A stretch of DNA of 64,000 nucleotides from Ruoffia halotolerans. GTDB lineage: Bacteria > Bacillota > Bacilli > Lactobacillales > Aerococcaceae. Location of the stretch: the NCBI RefSeq assembly GCF_014049385.1, contig NZ_JACAOA010000001.1:110427-174426 (forward strand). Direction: 5' to 3'. The position numbers and the translations under genes are program-made. Under the pieces are notes generated by a model. The model was not told the DNA's origin, did no database searches, and saw only the letters and a list, made by a program, of their open reading frames with translations. Each line of letters begins with the position of its first letter. Positions within the stretch are counted from its first letter, which is position 1. Positions 34,746 through 43,634 of this stretch are shown piece after piece.

Positions 34746-36446
34746 TTATATTAACTGCTCTTCATCAATAGCTTCTAAATAGGTCTTAATGGCTTGAGTA
34801 ACTTCTGAAAGACTGTTTTCTTCAAAAGGTGATTTTAAGTTCGCAAGTTTGACAATTTCTTGGAATGTTTTCGTACCACCTACACGACAAATATTTAAGT
34901 AATCTGACCAGAAGCTATCATCTTCTTTAACATGACTTCGCTCCCAAAACTGAAAGGCACAAACTTGGGCCAATGTGTAATCAATATAGTAGAATGGTGA
35001 ATTGAAGATATGGCCTTGTTTAAACCATAAACCACCTTGCTCATAAAACTCATTATCATCATATTCTTTCCAAGGAGTGTATTGTTTCTCTAATTCACGC
35101 CATTTTGAACGGCGTTCTTCTGGTGTCATTGTTGGATTTTCGTAGATTTCGTGTTGGAAGTGATCTACTAAGACGCCATAAGGTAAAAAAGTCACCGCTT
35201 CTGAAAGATGAGCGTATTTGTATTTATCTACTTTCTCACCGAAAAACTCATCCATGTATGGCCATGCGATAAATTCCATACTCATCGAATGAATTTCACA
35301 GCTTTCATGTGTTGGCCAAATTAATTCCGGCTCATTAATCCAACGTGAACGATAAAGTTGGAAAGCATGTCCAGCCTCGTGCGTTAATACATCCACATCT
35401 CCTGAAGTCCCATTAAAATTAGCAAAAATAAATGGAGCATTAAAATTCGGGATGTGAGTACAGTAACCTCCACTTTGCTTACCTGGCTTAGTTAATAAGT
35501 CCATTAAATCATGTTTAACCATAAAGTCGAAAAAGTCCGCCGTTTCAGGTGACATATCTGAATACATCTTTTCAGCTTTTTGAATTAACTCATAGGCTGT
35601 TCCAATAGGTTTCGCATTTCCTGTTGGAAAGCTTAAGTTTAGATCATAGTATTTTAATTCATCTAATTCCAAACGTTTCGCTTGACGGTCAAATATATAA
35701 GTTGATAATGGGACAATTTGTTTCAAAACTTCACGACGGAATACTTCAACATCCGAACGCGTATAATCCAAGCGGTTCATTCTCGCATAGCCCATCTCTA
35801 CAAAATCTTTAAAACCAAGTCTGGTTGCCATCTCATGACGAACTCTAACTAATTCATCGTAAATACGATCAAATTCTGATAAGTTCTCTTGGAAAAAGTT
35901 TGCATATAGTTCAGAAGTCGCTTTTCGTTCTTGACGGTCAGTTGACTGCATGAATGGGTCCAAACTAGATAAGTTATAAGTCTCTCCATTATATTCGATT
36001 TCCGCGGATGCGATAAGTGAATCATATTCAGAAACTAATTTATTCTCTTGTTGTAGTAAAGGTATTATAGTTGGGTCAAATACTTTTAGAGAGTTCTCAA
36101 TAATATCAAAAAATGGTGCTGCAATTTCTTGGTTTAATTCAGAAAGAAATGGCGAGTTTAAAATTGCACGATAATAATCCGTTTCCCATTCCGATATAAT
36201 TGGTAACTGTTCATTCCAAAAATCACTTTCTCTTTTATAAAAATCATTTTTCGTATTAATAGAGAAACGAATTTCTGCTAACTCTGATTGAGTATTTATT
36301 TCATTTTGTAATGCTTGAATCTCACGAATGCTTTCTAAAGCTTCCTTGACAGAGTTTGCATTTTTTATTTTGTCAATATTTTCTTGATAGTCATTTTTGA
36401 AAATTTCTAGGTCTGGTCGATTATAATTAAATTCGTTAAATTTCAT
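34746..36446 (-). CDS. M3 family oligoendopeptidase (PepF type)
   Basis: M3 oligoendopeptidases cleave medium-length peptides in the cytoplasm. The 566-residue protein has the zinc motif HEAGH (in VLTHEAGHAFQLYRS, near residue 353) with the third ligand Glu in HESCEIHSMSMEF. The fold is all-helical, and its length matches the PepF subfamily (about 560-600). I start at MKFNEFNYNRPDL, ten bases after GAAGGA; the longer frame starts GTG-TGT in the spacer. It is the first gene of the run pepF-oxidoreductase-helicase. Confidence 0.92.
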   Translation of the reverse strand: MKFNEFNYNRPDLEIFKNDYQENIDKIKNANSVKEALESIREIQALQNEINTQSELAEIRFSINTKNDFYKRESDFWNEQLPIISEWETDYYRAILNSPFLSELNQEIAAPFFDIIENSLKVFDPTIIPLLQQENKLVSEYDSLIASAEIEYNGETYNLSSLDPFMQSTDRQERKATSELYANFFQENLSEFDRIYDELVRVRHEMATRLGFKDFVEMGYARMNRLDYTRSDVEVFRREVLKQIVPLSTYIFDRQAKRLELDELKYYDLNLSFPTGNAKPIGTAYELIQKAEKMYSDMSPETADFFDFMVKHDLMDLLTKPGKQSGGYCTHIPNFNAPFIFANFNGTSGDVDVLTHEAGHAFQLYRSRWINEPELIWPTHESCEIHSMSMEFIAWPYMDEFFGEKVDKYKYAHLSEAVTFLPYGVLVDHFQHEIYENPTMTPEERRSKWRELEKQYTPWKEYDDNEFYEQGGLWFKQGHIFNSPFYYIDYTLAQVCAFQFWERSHVKEDDSFWSDYLNICRVGGTKTFQEIVKLANLKSPFEENSLSEVTQAIKTYLEAIDEEQLI

Positions 36447-36610
36447 ACACACACGTCCTTCATTTACTGTAATGCCATTATACCACAGGTTCAGTTATAA
36501 GCTTGTTATTTTGGGATAGTTCTAGTGAATTATTTTATATAGCGGATTAAAAAGGACAACAAGAGATAAAAAGTTAACTACATTTTAGTAGTCAATTTAT
36601 TAGCAAAAAC

Positions 36611-36638
36611 TTGACATTATCGTGTATAATAGTATGTT
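36611..36638 (+). promoter_or_regulatory. Probable uvrC promoter region
   Basis: A perfect TTGACA at 36611 is followed after 16 bases by TATGTT. A perfect TATAAT (36625-36630) lies in between but has no good -35 box at the right distance. A second TTGACA is at 36637. The exact boxes are uncertain. Confidence 0.35.
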
Positions 36639-36681
36639 GACAATAATAGAATAACAAAACCAATTTATAGGAGGTGTCTTT

Positions 36682-38541
36682 ATGCGGCAAGATCCAACTA
36701 ACGAAGGAACCCCTAATGAAAAAAAGACTACTAAAAATCGCAGTGAAGTTTTATATAACATTGAGCAAAAACTAAAGCTCTTACCTGATTTACCAGGGTG
36801 CTATTTAATGCGAAACGCGAATGATACCATTATATATGTGGGTAAGGCCAAGAATTTACGAAATCGTGTTCGTTCTTACTTTAGGGGTGCTCATGATGCT
36901 AAGACAACAAAATTAGTATCTGAAATCGATCATTTTGAAACAATTATTACAAACAGTGATAAAGAAGCGCTCATTCTTGAGATTAATCTTATTCAAGAAT
37001 ATAAGCCTATTTATAACATTCGACTCAAAGACTCAACCATGTATCCTTATCTAAAAATCACTAAAGAAGAAGACCCTCAATTAATTATTACGAATGAAGT
37101 AAAAAAAGATGGGGGAACTTACTTTGGACCCTTTCCAAATGTTTACGCAGCAACCAGTACACAACAACTGTTACACCGAGCATATCCTTTAAGAAGATGT
37201 GCTAAAAACGAAAAGCGTGCCTGCTTTTACTACCACCTCGGCCAGTGTATTGGTCCGTGCGATCATAAAGTAGAACAAGCTGAATATGATGCTCAAATTG
37301 AGAACATCAAAAAATTCTTTGCTGGTAATGTCGATAGTATCAAAAATGATTTACGTTCAAAAATGAACACAGCTGCAGAAAAATTAGACTTTGAACAAGC
37401 AGCGGATTACCGTGATCAAATTAGTTACATCGAGAAAACGATTGAACGTCAAGTTATTATGAGCCAAGACTATGATAATATGGATGTTTTTGGTTACACC
37501 CTTAATCGTGGCTGGTTATCAATTCAAACCTTTATGTTGAGACAAGGATCGATTCTTAAACGTAAAGCTGCTATCTTTCCTAGCTATAATAATCCTGAAG
37601 AAGAAGTTACGACATATATTGCTCGATTCTATAAAGAAGAATCGCAACTTATGCCTAAAGCGGTACTCGTCCCAAGTGATGTTGACAATCAATTATTAAA
37701 TGAGTATCTTGAAGTTCCAGTATCGACACCACTTCGCGGGAAAAAGCGTAGCTTATTAGAACTTTGCGAAAAAAACAGTCGCATTGCCTTGGATGAAAAA
37801 TTCAGATTAATTGAGATGAGCGAAAGAAAAACTTTAGGTGCCATCGATGAATTATCCGACGCTTTAAATATACCACAAGCAAACTATATTGAGTCTTTTG
37901 ACCATTCTAATATCCAAGGATCCAACGCAGTATCAGGTATGGTTGTTTACCGCGATGGTAAACCAGAGAAAAAGAACTACCGTAAATTCAGAATTAAAAC
38001 GGTCGAAGGTGCCAATGAGTTTGCATCAACTCAAGAAGTCATTCGTAGACGTTACACCAGACTACTACGTGAAGAAAAAGAATTACCTGACCTAATCCTT
38101 ATGGATGGTGGAAAAATTCAAATAAGAGCTGCGAGAGATGTCTTGGAAAATGAATTAGGTATTACAATCCCAGTTGCAGGTATGGTAAAAGATGACAAGC
38201 ATAAAACTGCTGCATTAATGGACGGTTATAGTGAGGAAATTATTCCTTTAGAACCAACGAGCCAAGTCTTCCACTTCTTACAAAGAGTGCAAGATGAAGT
38301 CCACCGTTATGCGATTAGTTATCATCGAAATGTTCGTTCAAAATCTCAGTTCGGATCAATATTGGATAGTATTGAAGGTGTGGGGCCGAAGACTCGGACT
38401 AAATTATTAAAACACTTTAAGAACTTGCAAAGAATGAAAGATGCAGACATAGAGGAGTATCGTCATATTGGCGTGCCACAACCTACTGCAGAACGTATTA
38501 TAGAAACACTGAATGATGAAGAGAAACTTCAGAGTAATTAA
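36682..38541 (+). CDS. uvrC: Excinuclease ABC subunit C (UvrC)
   Basis: UvrC makes both incisions in nucleotide excision repair. The 619-residue protein has the GIY-YIG nuclease near residues 35-115 (LPGCYLM, IIYVGKAKNLRNRV), a four-cysteine segment that matches the recently recognised iron-sulfur site (RRCAKNEKRACFYYHLGQC and IGPC), a UvrB-binding UVR motif (KLDFEQAADYRDQI), the RNase H-like nuclease with FDHSNIQGSNAVSGMVVY and LILMDGGKIQ, and a C-terminal helix-hairpin-helix (ILDSIEGVGPKTRTKLL). The N-terminus has about 20 extra lysine-rich residues. The site AGGAGGTG precedes the ATG. No LexA box is evident. Confidence 0.95.
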   Translation: MRQDPTNEGTPNEKKTTKNRSEVLYNIEQKLKLLPDLPGCYLMRNANDTIIYVGKAKNLRNRVRSYFRGAHDAKTTKLVSEIDHFETIITNSDKEALILEINLIQEYKPIYNIRLKDSTMYPYLKITKEEDPQLIITNEVKKDGGTYFGPFPNVYAATSTQQLLHRAYPLRRCAKNEKRACFYYHLGQCIGPCDHKVEQAEYDAQIENIKKFFAGNVDSIKNDLRSKMNTAAEKLDFEQAADYRDQISYIEKTIERQVIMSQDYDNMDVFGYTLNRGWLSIQTFMLRQGSILKRKAAIFPSYNNPEEEVTTYIARFYKEESQLMPKAVLVPSDVDNQLLNEYLEVPVSTPLRGKKRSLLELCEKNSRIALDEKFRLIEMSERKTLGAIDELSDALNIPQANYIESFDHSNIQGSNAVSGMVVYRDGKPEKKNYRKFRIKTVEGANEFASTQEVIRRRYTRLLREEKELPDLILMDGGKIQIRAARDVLENELGITIPVAGMVKDDKHKTAALMDGYSEEIIPLEPTSQVFHFLQRVQDEVHRYAISYHRNVRSKSQFGSILDSIEGVGPKTRTKLLKHFKNLQRMKDADIEEYRHIGVPQPTAERIIETLNDEEKLQSN

Positions 38542-38584
38542 TTCAGATTCGGTTTAATGTTGCCTTGTTGTGTCTCTGAGATTT

Positions 38585-38650
38585 TCTCAAGCATCGTTTT
38601 CATGAAATGGATCCCTGAATATTTCTCAGGGATGGTAAGGTGCCTTGAGA
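38585..38650. repeat. Nested inverted repeats downstream of uvrC
   Basis: TCTCAAG (38585-38591) pairs with CTTGAGA (38644-38650). Inside lies a second perfect pair, ATCCCTGA (38611-38618) with TCAGGGAT (38626-38633). Neither is followed by a T-run, and a separate terminator lies 30 bases further on. The role is unknown; it may be a folded 3' untranslated region. Confidence 0.45.
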
Positions 38651-38681
38651 GTTTCTAAAGTAAATATTTTCATTGCAAACT

Positions 38682-38736
38682 AAAAAATCCTCACCCGGCA
38701 AAGTCTTAAATAACTCTGCTGTGTGAGGATTTTATT
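38682..38736. terminator. Bidirectional terminator between uvrC and the L,D-transpeptidase gene
   Basis: AAAATCCTCAC (38684-38694) pairs with GTGAGGATTTT (38723-38733), with extra pairing inside (GGCA/TGCT). A-rich and T-rich flanks on the two sides suit both converging genes. Confidence 0.88.
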
Positions 38737-38742
38737 TTTATA

Positions 38743-40125
38743 TTAATAGAAAACCATTACTGGTGTACCGTAATCAACGTTATTGTAAATTACTTCCACT
38801 GCGGCTATTGGTGTGTTAATACATCCAAGCGAACCGTTTGATTGGTATACATTACCCCCGAAAGATTCTTGCCAAGATGCATCATGGATTCCTTGTGCTT
38901 TATCGTCAAAGCGAATCCAGTAATTAACCGGCACAGAATAGTCTACTTTCGAAAATGGATTGTAACCAACTAAGTTTGTATCAGTTAACATCTCATTAAC
39001 AGCATTTGCTCCAGGTACTGTCTCAGCACCAATCTTACCTGAAACCATTGGTGTTTCAAGAATAAGTTCACCATCAACGTATAAGAACATATATTGATTA
39101 CTTAAATCAATTTCAACGTAAGTTGATCCAATATCATCTGAAGCACCGGCAATACCACCAGAACTGAAATAAATTGGTTCACGACTTACATCTTTTCCTA
39201 CATGAATATCATTAATTAATGCTTCTGCCTCTGCATCCGTATCAATTGACCAACCTAGTATTCCAGGTGGTACAGTGACTTCACCTTGTAAAGTACTGTT
39301 GAAAGTACGATCTTTGTAGAATGTTGAATATTCCTCGTTTAGAGTACTTAAATATTCTTTCACAGATTCAGCGTCAATAATTAATTCGTTTGAAGAATCA
39401 AAATAAATCCAGTTTTCAATTTCAGCTTGTGGAATTGTTACTTCTTCACCTGCAATTTCATAAGTGATATTCACTGATGATACGGATTCAATTTCATCCA
39501 TAACAGCTGTAATTTCTTCACTTACTTCGGTTACTTCTGGTTGAGCGTATGCATCTTGCAAATCAATGGTATAATTCTCGTTTTGAATACCTTCAACGAT
39601 GGCTGATTCAAGACGACTAGGATCGATTTGATTTCCTGCTGACCCTTCAACGACATAATAACCTTCAGTTTCGTCATAATCCACACCTGCATCTACTGCC
39701 GCTTCACGTTCTTCATTAGAAAGACCTTGGGCTGATAAACTATTAATTATTTCTTCCTCACTGAAGTCAATCTGTTCCTCTAAACCTTGATTGTACTCTT
39801 TATCTTCAAAGAAGCCATTTACCCAAGTCGTTGGATCTTGTGATAAGTATGATGCTTCTAATTCTGATTCAGTTTTATATTCAGGATCTAGTTCACCTAG
39901 TTTTAACCGAGCAACTTCTTGCCCATCCTCTTCAAGAACAAATTCTTTGTCATTCAAATCTTCAATAACCTTCGCCTGTGCTTCGCTTAATGTTAAATTA
40001 CTCACATCAACAGTTCCAAAAGTGGAATTCGCTGAAAATTTCTCAGAGTAAAACCCAACACCTGCAAAATAAACAGCTCCCATAACTAGCACAGTTGAAA
40101 CGATAATTAATAATGTCTTTTTCAT
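38743..40125 (-). CDS. L,D-transpeptidase (YkuD domain) with N-terminal anchor
   Basis: This 460-residue protein resembles Enterococcus Ldtfm: an N-terminal membrane helix (about 3-25), a long extracellular segment with two VanW-like peptidoglycan-binding repeats (about 35-320) and a C-terminal YkuD catalytic domain. It would form 3-3 cross-links or modify stem peptides. The catalytic cysteine is Cys434 with His413 in GIHDASW. The usual SHGC motif reads Ser-Leu-Gly-Cys (431-434), so the second histidine seen in Ldtfm is replaced. The site GAGAGGTAGG precedes the ATG. It is transcribed alone between two terminators. Confidence 0.88.
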   Translation of the reverse strand: MKKTLLIIVSTVLVMGAVYFAGVGFYSEKFSANSTFGTVDVSNLTLSEAQAKVIEDLNDKEFVLEEDGQEVARLKLGELDPEYKTESELEASYLSQDPTTWVNGFFEDKEYNQGLEEQIDFSEEEIINSLSAQGLSNEEREAAVDAGVDYDETEGYYVVEGSAGNQIDPSRLESAIVEGIQNENYTIDLQDAYAQPEVTEVSEEITAVMDEIESVSSVNITYEIAGEEVTIPQAEIENWIYFDSSNELIIDAESVKEYLSTLNEEYSTFYKDRTFNSTLQGEVTVPPGILGWSIDTDAEAEALINDIHVGKDVSREPIYFSSGGIAGASDDIGSTYVEIDLSNQYMFLYVDGELILETPMVSGKIGAETVPGANAVNEMLTDTNLVGYNPFSKVDYSVPVNYWIRFDDKAQGIHDASWQESFGGNVYQSNGSLGCINTPIAAVEVIYNNVDYGTPVMVFY

Positions 40126-40365
40126 TACTTACCTACCTCTCTAAAGTTTCGCAATTATAGAGTAACATATTTAAATAGGTTTGTGTGAATTATTCACACA
40201 TTATTCAAAAATTCATTTGAATACTTGCACTTAATAAAAACTTAACCTTTTCTTATTATTAAAAAGGTTAACGTTCGGGATTTATCACTTGAATATTAAG
40301 TTTATTCCTAAAAAATATTTATGTAAAATCAAAATACTTTATACCAGATGAATATATTGCATACC

Positions 40366-40402
40366 AAAAAAGCATCCAAATGCGCAAGGCACTCAGATGC
40401 TT
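40366..40402 (-). terminator. Terminator of the pcrA-gatB operon
   Basis: On the minus strand AAGCATCTGAGTGC pairs with GCGCATTTGGATGCTT (14 pairs with wobbles) and is followed by a T-run. It lies just beyond the gatB stop. Confidence 0.85.
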
Positions 40403-40412
40403 AAAATTAAAC

Positions 40413-41843
40413 TTACATGTTAGCTAATGTTTCTAAGATCAGTTTATTTACAACTTGTGGATTTGCTTTACCACGCGTTTGTTTCATAATTTGTCCAACA
40501 AAGAATCCTAAAGCACGGTCTTTACCATTCTTATAGTCTTCAACTGATCCAGGATTAGCAGCAATGGCTTCGTCAATGAGTGGTTGTAATTTAGCTGGGT
40601 CGCTAAGTTGAACCATTCCTTGTTCTTCAACAACTTTATTTGCATCTCCACCTTTTTCAATAAGGTGTTTGAATAATTTCTTAGCGATCTTACTAGAAAT
40701 TGTTCCATCAGCAATTAAGTTAATCATTTGTGCTAAGTTTAAGGGTGTTAATTCAGTATCTTCTAAAGCGATTTGTTCTTTGTTTAAGTGAGCCGAAACC
40801 TCACCCATTAACCAGTTAGATGCTTGTTTAGGATCTGCACCTTCTGCAATCGTATTATCAAAGAAATCTGACATTACTTTTGTCTGAGTAAGAACCATCG
40901 CGTCATACTTTGGTAATTCATATTCATTAACATAACGTAAACGTCTTTGGTCTGGCATTTCTGGTAACGATTCTTTGACTTCCGCAATCCATTCTTCTGT
41001 AATGTAAATTGGTGGAACGTCTGGTTCTGGGAAGTAACGGTAATCAGCCGCTCCTTCTTTTGTACGCATTAAGATTGTATCACCTGTAGTCTCATCATAA
41101 CGACGTGTTTCTTGCTCAATCACGCCACCACTTCTTAAGACATTTGCTTGACGTACTTCTTCGTGTTCAAGTCCTTTACGTACATATGTAAAACTGTTTA
41201 AGTTCTTAAGTTCTGTTTTTGTACCAAATTCTTCTTGGCCAAATGGACGAAGTGAGATGTTTGCGTCACAACGTAGTGACCCTTCTTCCATACGAACGTC
41301 AGAAACTTCAGTAAATAAGATTTTCTCGCGAACAGCTTCTAAGTAAGCATACGCTTCTGCTGGTGAGTGCATATCTGCCTCAGAAACAATCTCGATTAAT
41401 GGTGTACCTTGACGGTTTAAGTCAACGTAAGAGAAACCATCTGTTCCGTGAGTATTTTTACCTGCATCTTCTTCTAAATGGACACGGTTAATACGAATAC
41501 GACGGCGTTCACCTTCAACTTCGATATCAATATATCCGTTTGTTCCAATTGGTTGTGCATCTTGTGTAATTTGGTATGCAGCTGGATTATCTGGGTAGAA
41601 ATAGTTTTTACGGTCAAAACTCATTTCACGTGCAATTTCACAGTTTAAAGCAAGCGCTGCTTTCATACCGTAATCTACAGCACCTTTATTTAATACTGGT
41701 AAGACACCTGGATATCCCCAGTCTTTTTCATTCGTGTTACTATTCGGTTCTGCACCAAAATGAGCTGGTGAAGTACTAAATATTTTCGAGTCAGTCTTTA
41801 ACTCTACGTGGATTTCTAATCCAATGACAGTTTCAAAATTCAT
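40413..41843 (-). CDS. gatB: Asp/Glu-tRNA(Asn/Gln) amidotransferase subunit B
   Basis: GatB is the kinase and tRNA-binding subunit that activates misacylated Glu-tRNA(Gln) or Asp-tRNA(Asn). The 476-residue protein has the signature [12 protein letters not shown] at the N-terminus, [25 protein letters not shown]-like [11 protein letters not shown], and a C-terminal YqeY-like helical domain ([18 protein letters not shown]). It lies 12 bases after gatA with an AGGAGGG site. It is the last gene of the operon. Confidence 0.97.
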   Translation of the reverse strand: MNFETVIGLEIHVELKTDSKIFSTSPAHFGAEPNSNTNEKDWGYPGVLPVLNKGAVDYGMKAALALNCEIAREMSFDRKNYFYPDNPAAYQITQDAQPIGTNGYIDIEVEGERRRIRINRVHLEEDAGKNTHGTDGFSYVDLNRQGTPLIEIVSEADMHSPAEAYAYLEAVREKILFTEVSDVRMEEGSLRCDANISLRPFGQEEFGTKTELKNLNSFTYVRKGLEHEEVRQANVLRSGGVIEQETRRYDETTGDTILMRTKEGAADYRYFPEPDVPPIYITEEWIAEVKESLPEMPDQRRLRYVNEYELPKYDAMVLTQTKVMSDFFDNTIAEGADPKQASNWLMGEVSAHLNKEQIALEDTELTPLNLAQMINLIADGTISSKIAKKLFKHLIEKGGDANKVVEEQGMVQLSDPAKLQPLIDEAIAANPGSVEDYKNGKDRALGFFVGQIMKQTRGKANPQVVNKLILETLANM

Positions 41844-41855
41844 TATATCACCCTC

Positions 41856-43313
41856 CTAAAATTTCGGTACTTGGTTAACGTAATCATGATTTTTCTCAAA
41901 ATCATAAGCAACTTGGTAAAGCGTTGATTCATTCATATGTTTACCAATTAATTGTAAGCCAATAGGCATACCGTTACTATCGAAGCCTGCTGGAATTGAC
42001 ATTGCTGGTAAACCTGCTAAGTTGACAGGAACTGTTAATAAGTCCGATACATACATTTCAACTGGATCCTCAATACGGCCACCAATCTTGAATGCAGTAC
42101 TTGTTGTAACTGGTCCCATAATTAAATCATACTCGCTAAAGACTTTAATAAAGTCCTCAATAATTAATGTTCTTACTTGAGCGGCTTTCTTAAAGTATTT
42201 ATCAAATGCGCCCGAACTTAAACTGTAAGTTCCTAACATAATACGACGTTTAACTTCATCTCCGAACCCTTCACTACGTGATTGAACATAGATTTCTTCT
42301 AAAGTTTTTGCAGATTCAGAACGGTAACCGTAACGAATTCCATCGAAACGTTGTAAGTTTGATGATGCTTCTGCAGATGAAAGTATATAGTAAACATTAA
42401 TTCCGTAAGGTGTGTGCGGTAATGATACCTCATCTACAATCGCACCTTGAGAAATAAAGTATTCTTTTGCTTTGACAATGGCATCACGAATTTCTTCATT
42501 GACCGCTTCAGATTGGTATTCTTTAGGAATCGCAATACGCATACCTTCAATTGATTGACCAAGTTTTGATCTGTAATCTAATTCTGTATCAGGACGACTT
42601 GTTCCGTCTAGTTTATCAAAACCAGCAATCGCTTCTAATACTAATGCATTGTCTTCTACAGTCGTTGTCATTGGACCAATTTGGTCTAAACTCGAACCGA
42701 AGGCAATGGCTCCATAACGAGACACTGAACCGTATGAAGGTTTCATTCCTACAATCCCAGTAAAGGCTGCAGGGTTACGTACACTTCCCCCAGTATCTGT
42801 ACCAAGACTTGCTGGTACTTGGCGAGCAGCAACTGCAGAGGCAGATCCACCTGATGAACCCCCTGGTACCCGTTCTAAATCCCATGGGTTTCTTGACGTT
42901 TTGAAGTAAGATGTCTCAGTTGATCCACCCATCGCAAATTCGTCTAAGTTTAATTTCCCAATAATAATCGCTCCAGCTTCTTTTAATTTTCTAATTACTG
43001 TCGCATCATAAGTCGGGGTAAAGTTTTCTAACATCTTAGATGAAGCCGTTGTAGTTAAACCTTCAGTGACAATATTATCTTTAATTCCTATTGGCACACC
43101 GTTTAATAAAGGTGCATCTTCTCCATATCCTAATTCATCAGCAGCTTTTGCTGCTTCTAAAGCGGCTTCTTTATTTAAAGCTAAGAAAGAATTTACTTTC
43201 TCATCTGTCTCTTCAATATATTCAAAAATTGCTTCAGTCAATTCAACAGCTGTAAAGTTGCCATTTCTTAATCCTTCTTGAATTTCAATAATTGTTGTTG
43301 GATATTTATTCAT
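41856..43313 (-). CDS. gatA: Asp/Glu-tRNA(Asn/Gln) amidotransferase subunit A
   Basis: GatA releases ammonia from glutamine for GatB. The 485-residue amidase has the Ser-cisSer-Lys set: Lys in GVPIGIKDNI, and serines in PGGSSGGSASAVAA and GTDTGGSVRNPAAF. I start at the ATG at 43313, one base after the gatC stop codon and preceded by GGGGAAG; this gives MNKYPTTIIE as in homologues. Expression is coupled to gatC. Confidence 0.97.
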   Translation of the reverse strand: MNKYPTTIIEIQEGLRNGNFTAVELTEAIFEYIEETDEKVNSFLALNKEAALEAAKAADELGYGEDAPLLNGVPIGIKDNIVTEGLTTTASSKMLENFTPTYDATVIRKLKEAGAIIIGKLNLDEFAMGGSTETSYFKTSRNPWDLERVPGGSSGGSASAVAARQVPASLGTDTGGSVRNPAAFTGIVGMKPSYGSVSRYGAIAFGSSLDQIGPMTTTVEDNALVLEAIAGFDKLDGTSRPDTELDYRSKLGQSIEGMRIAIPKEYQSEAVNEEIRDAIVKAKEYFISQGAIVDEVSLPHTPYGINVYYILSSAEASSNLQRFDGIRYGYRSESAKTLEEIYVQSRSEGFGDEVKRRIMLGTYSLSSGAFDKYFKKAAQVRTLIIEDFIKVFSEYDLIMGPVTTSTAFKIGGRIEDPVEMYVSDLLTVPVNLAGLPAMSIPAGFDSNGMPIGLQLIGKHMNESTLYQVAYDFEKNHDYVNQVPKF

Positions 43314-43314
43314 A

Positions 43315-43611
43315 TTAAACTTCCCCACTTTCTAAGATGGCTGGTACTAGAATAAAACCACCTTCAGATAATGGTGCGTTTTTAAGTAGTTCTTCTGTTT
43401 TATTACGTTTGATGGCTTTGTCTTCACGTAATACGTTGATTAATTGATTACCGTGATATGTGGGTTTAACTCCCTCAGTATCAACTCCTTGTAACTGTTC
43501 AACCATATCGATAATACGTCCAAAATCTGGGACAAAGTTATTTAATTCATCGTCAGTATAACTAAGTTTTGATAACTTAGCGACGTGCTTAATTTGTTCT
43601 TGATTTAACAT
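43315..43611 (-). CDS. gatC: Asp/Glu-tRNA(Asn/Gln) amidotransferase subunit C
   Basis: GatC holds GatA and GatB together. The 98-residue protein has the family pattern QIKHVAKLSKLSYTDDEL at the start, FGRIIDMVEQLQGVDTEGVKPTYH in the middle and a hydrophobic end (EGGFILVPAILESGEV). It lies 23 bases after camS and directly before gatA. Confidence 0.96.
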   Translation of the reverse strand: MLNQEQIKHVAKLSKLSYTDDELNNFVPDFGRIIDMVEQLQGVDTEGVKPTYHGNQLINVLREDKAIKRNKTEELLKNAPLSEGGFILVPAILESGEV

Positions 43612-43634
43612 TCAATTCATCCTTCCTTATCAAT

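Noticed and set aside
36625..36630. TATAAT before uvrC paired with TTGACA at 36611
   Set aside because: The spacing of eight bases is too short for a sigma-A promoter, so I did not call this pair.
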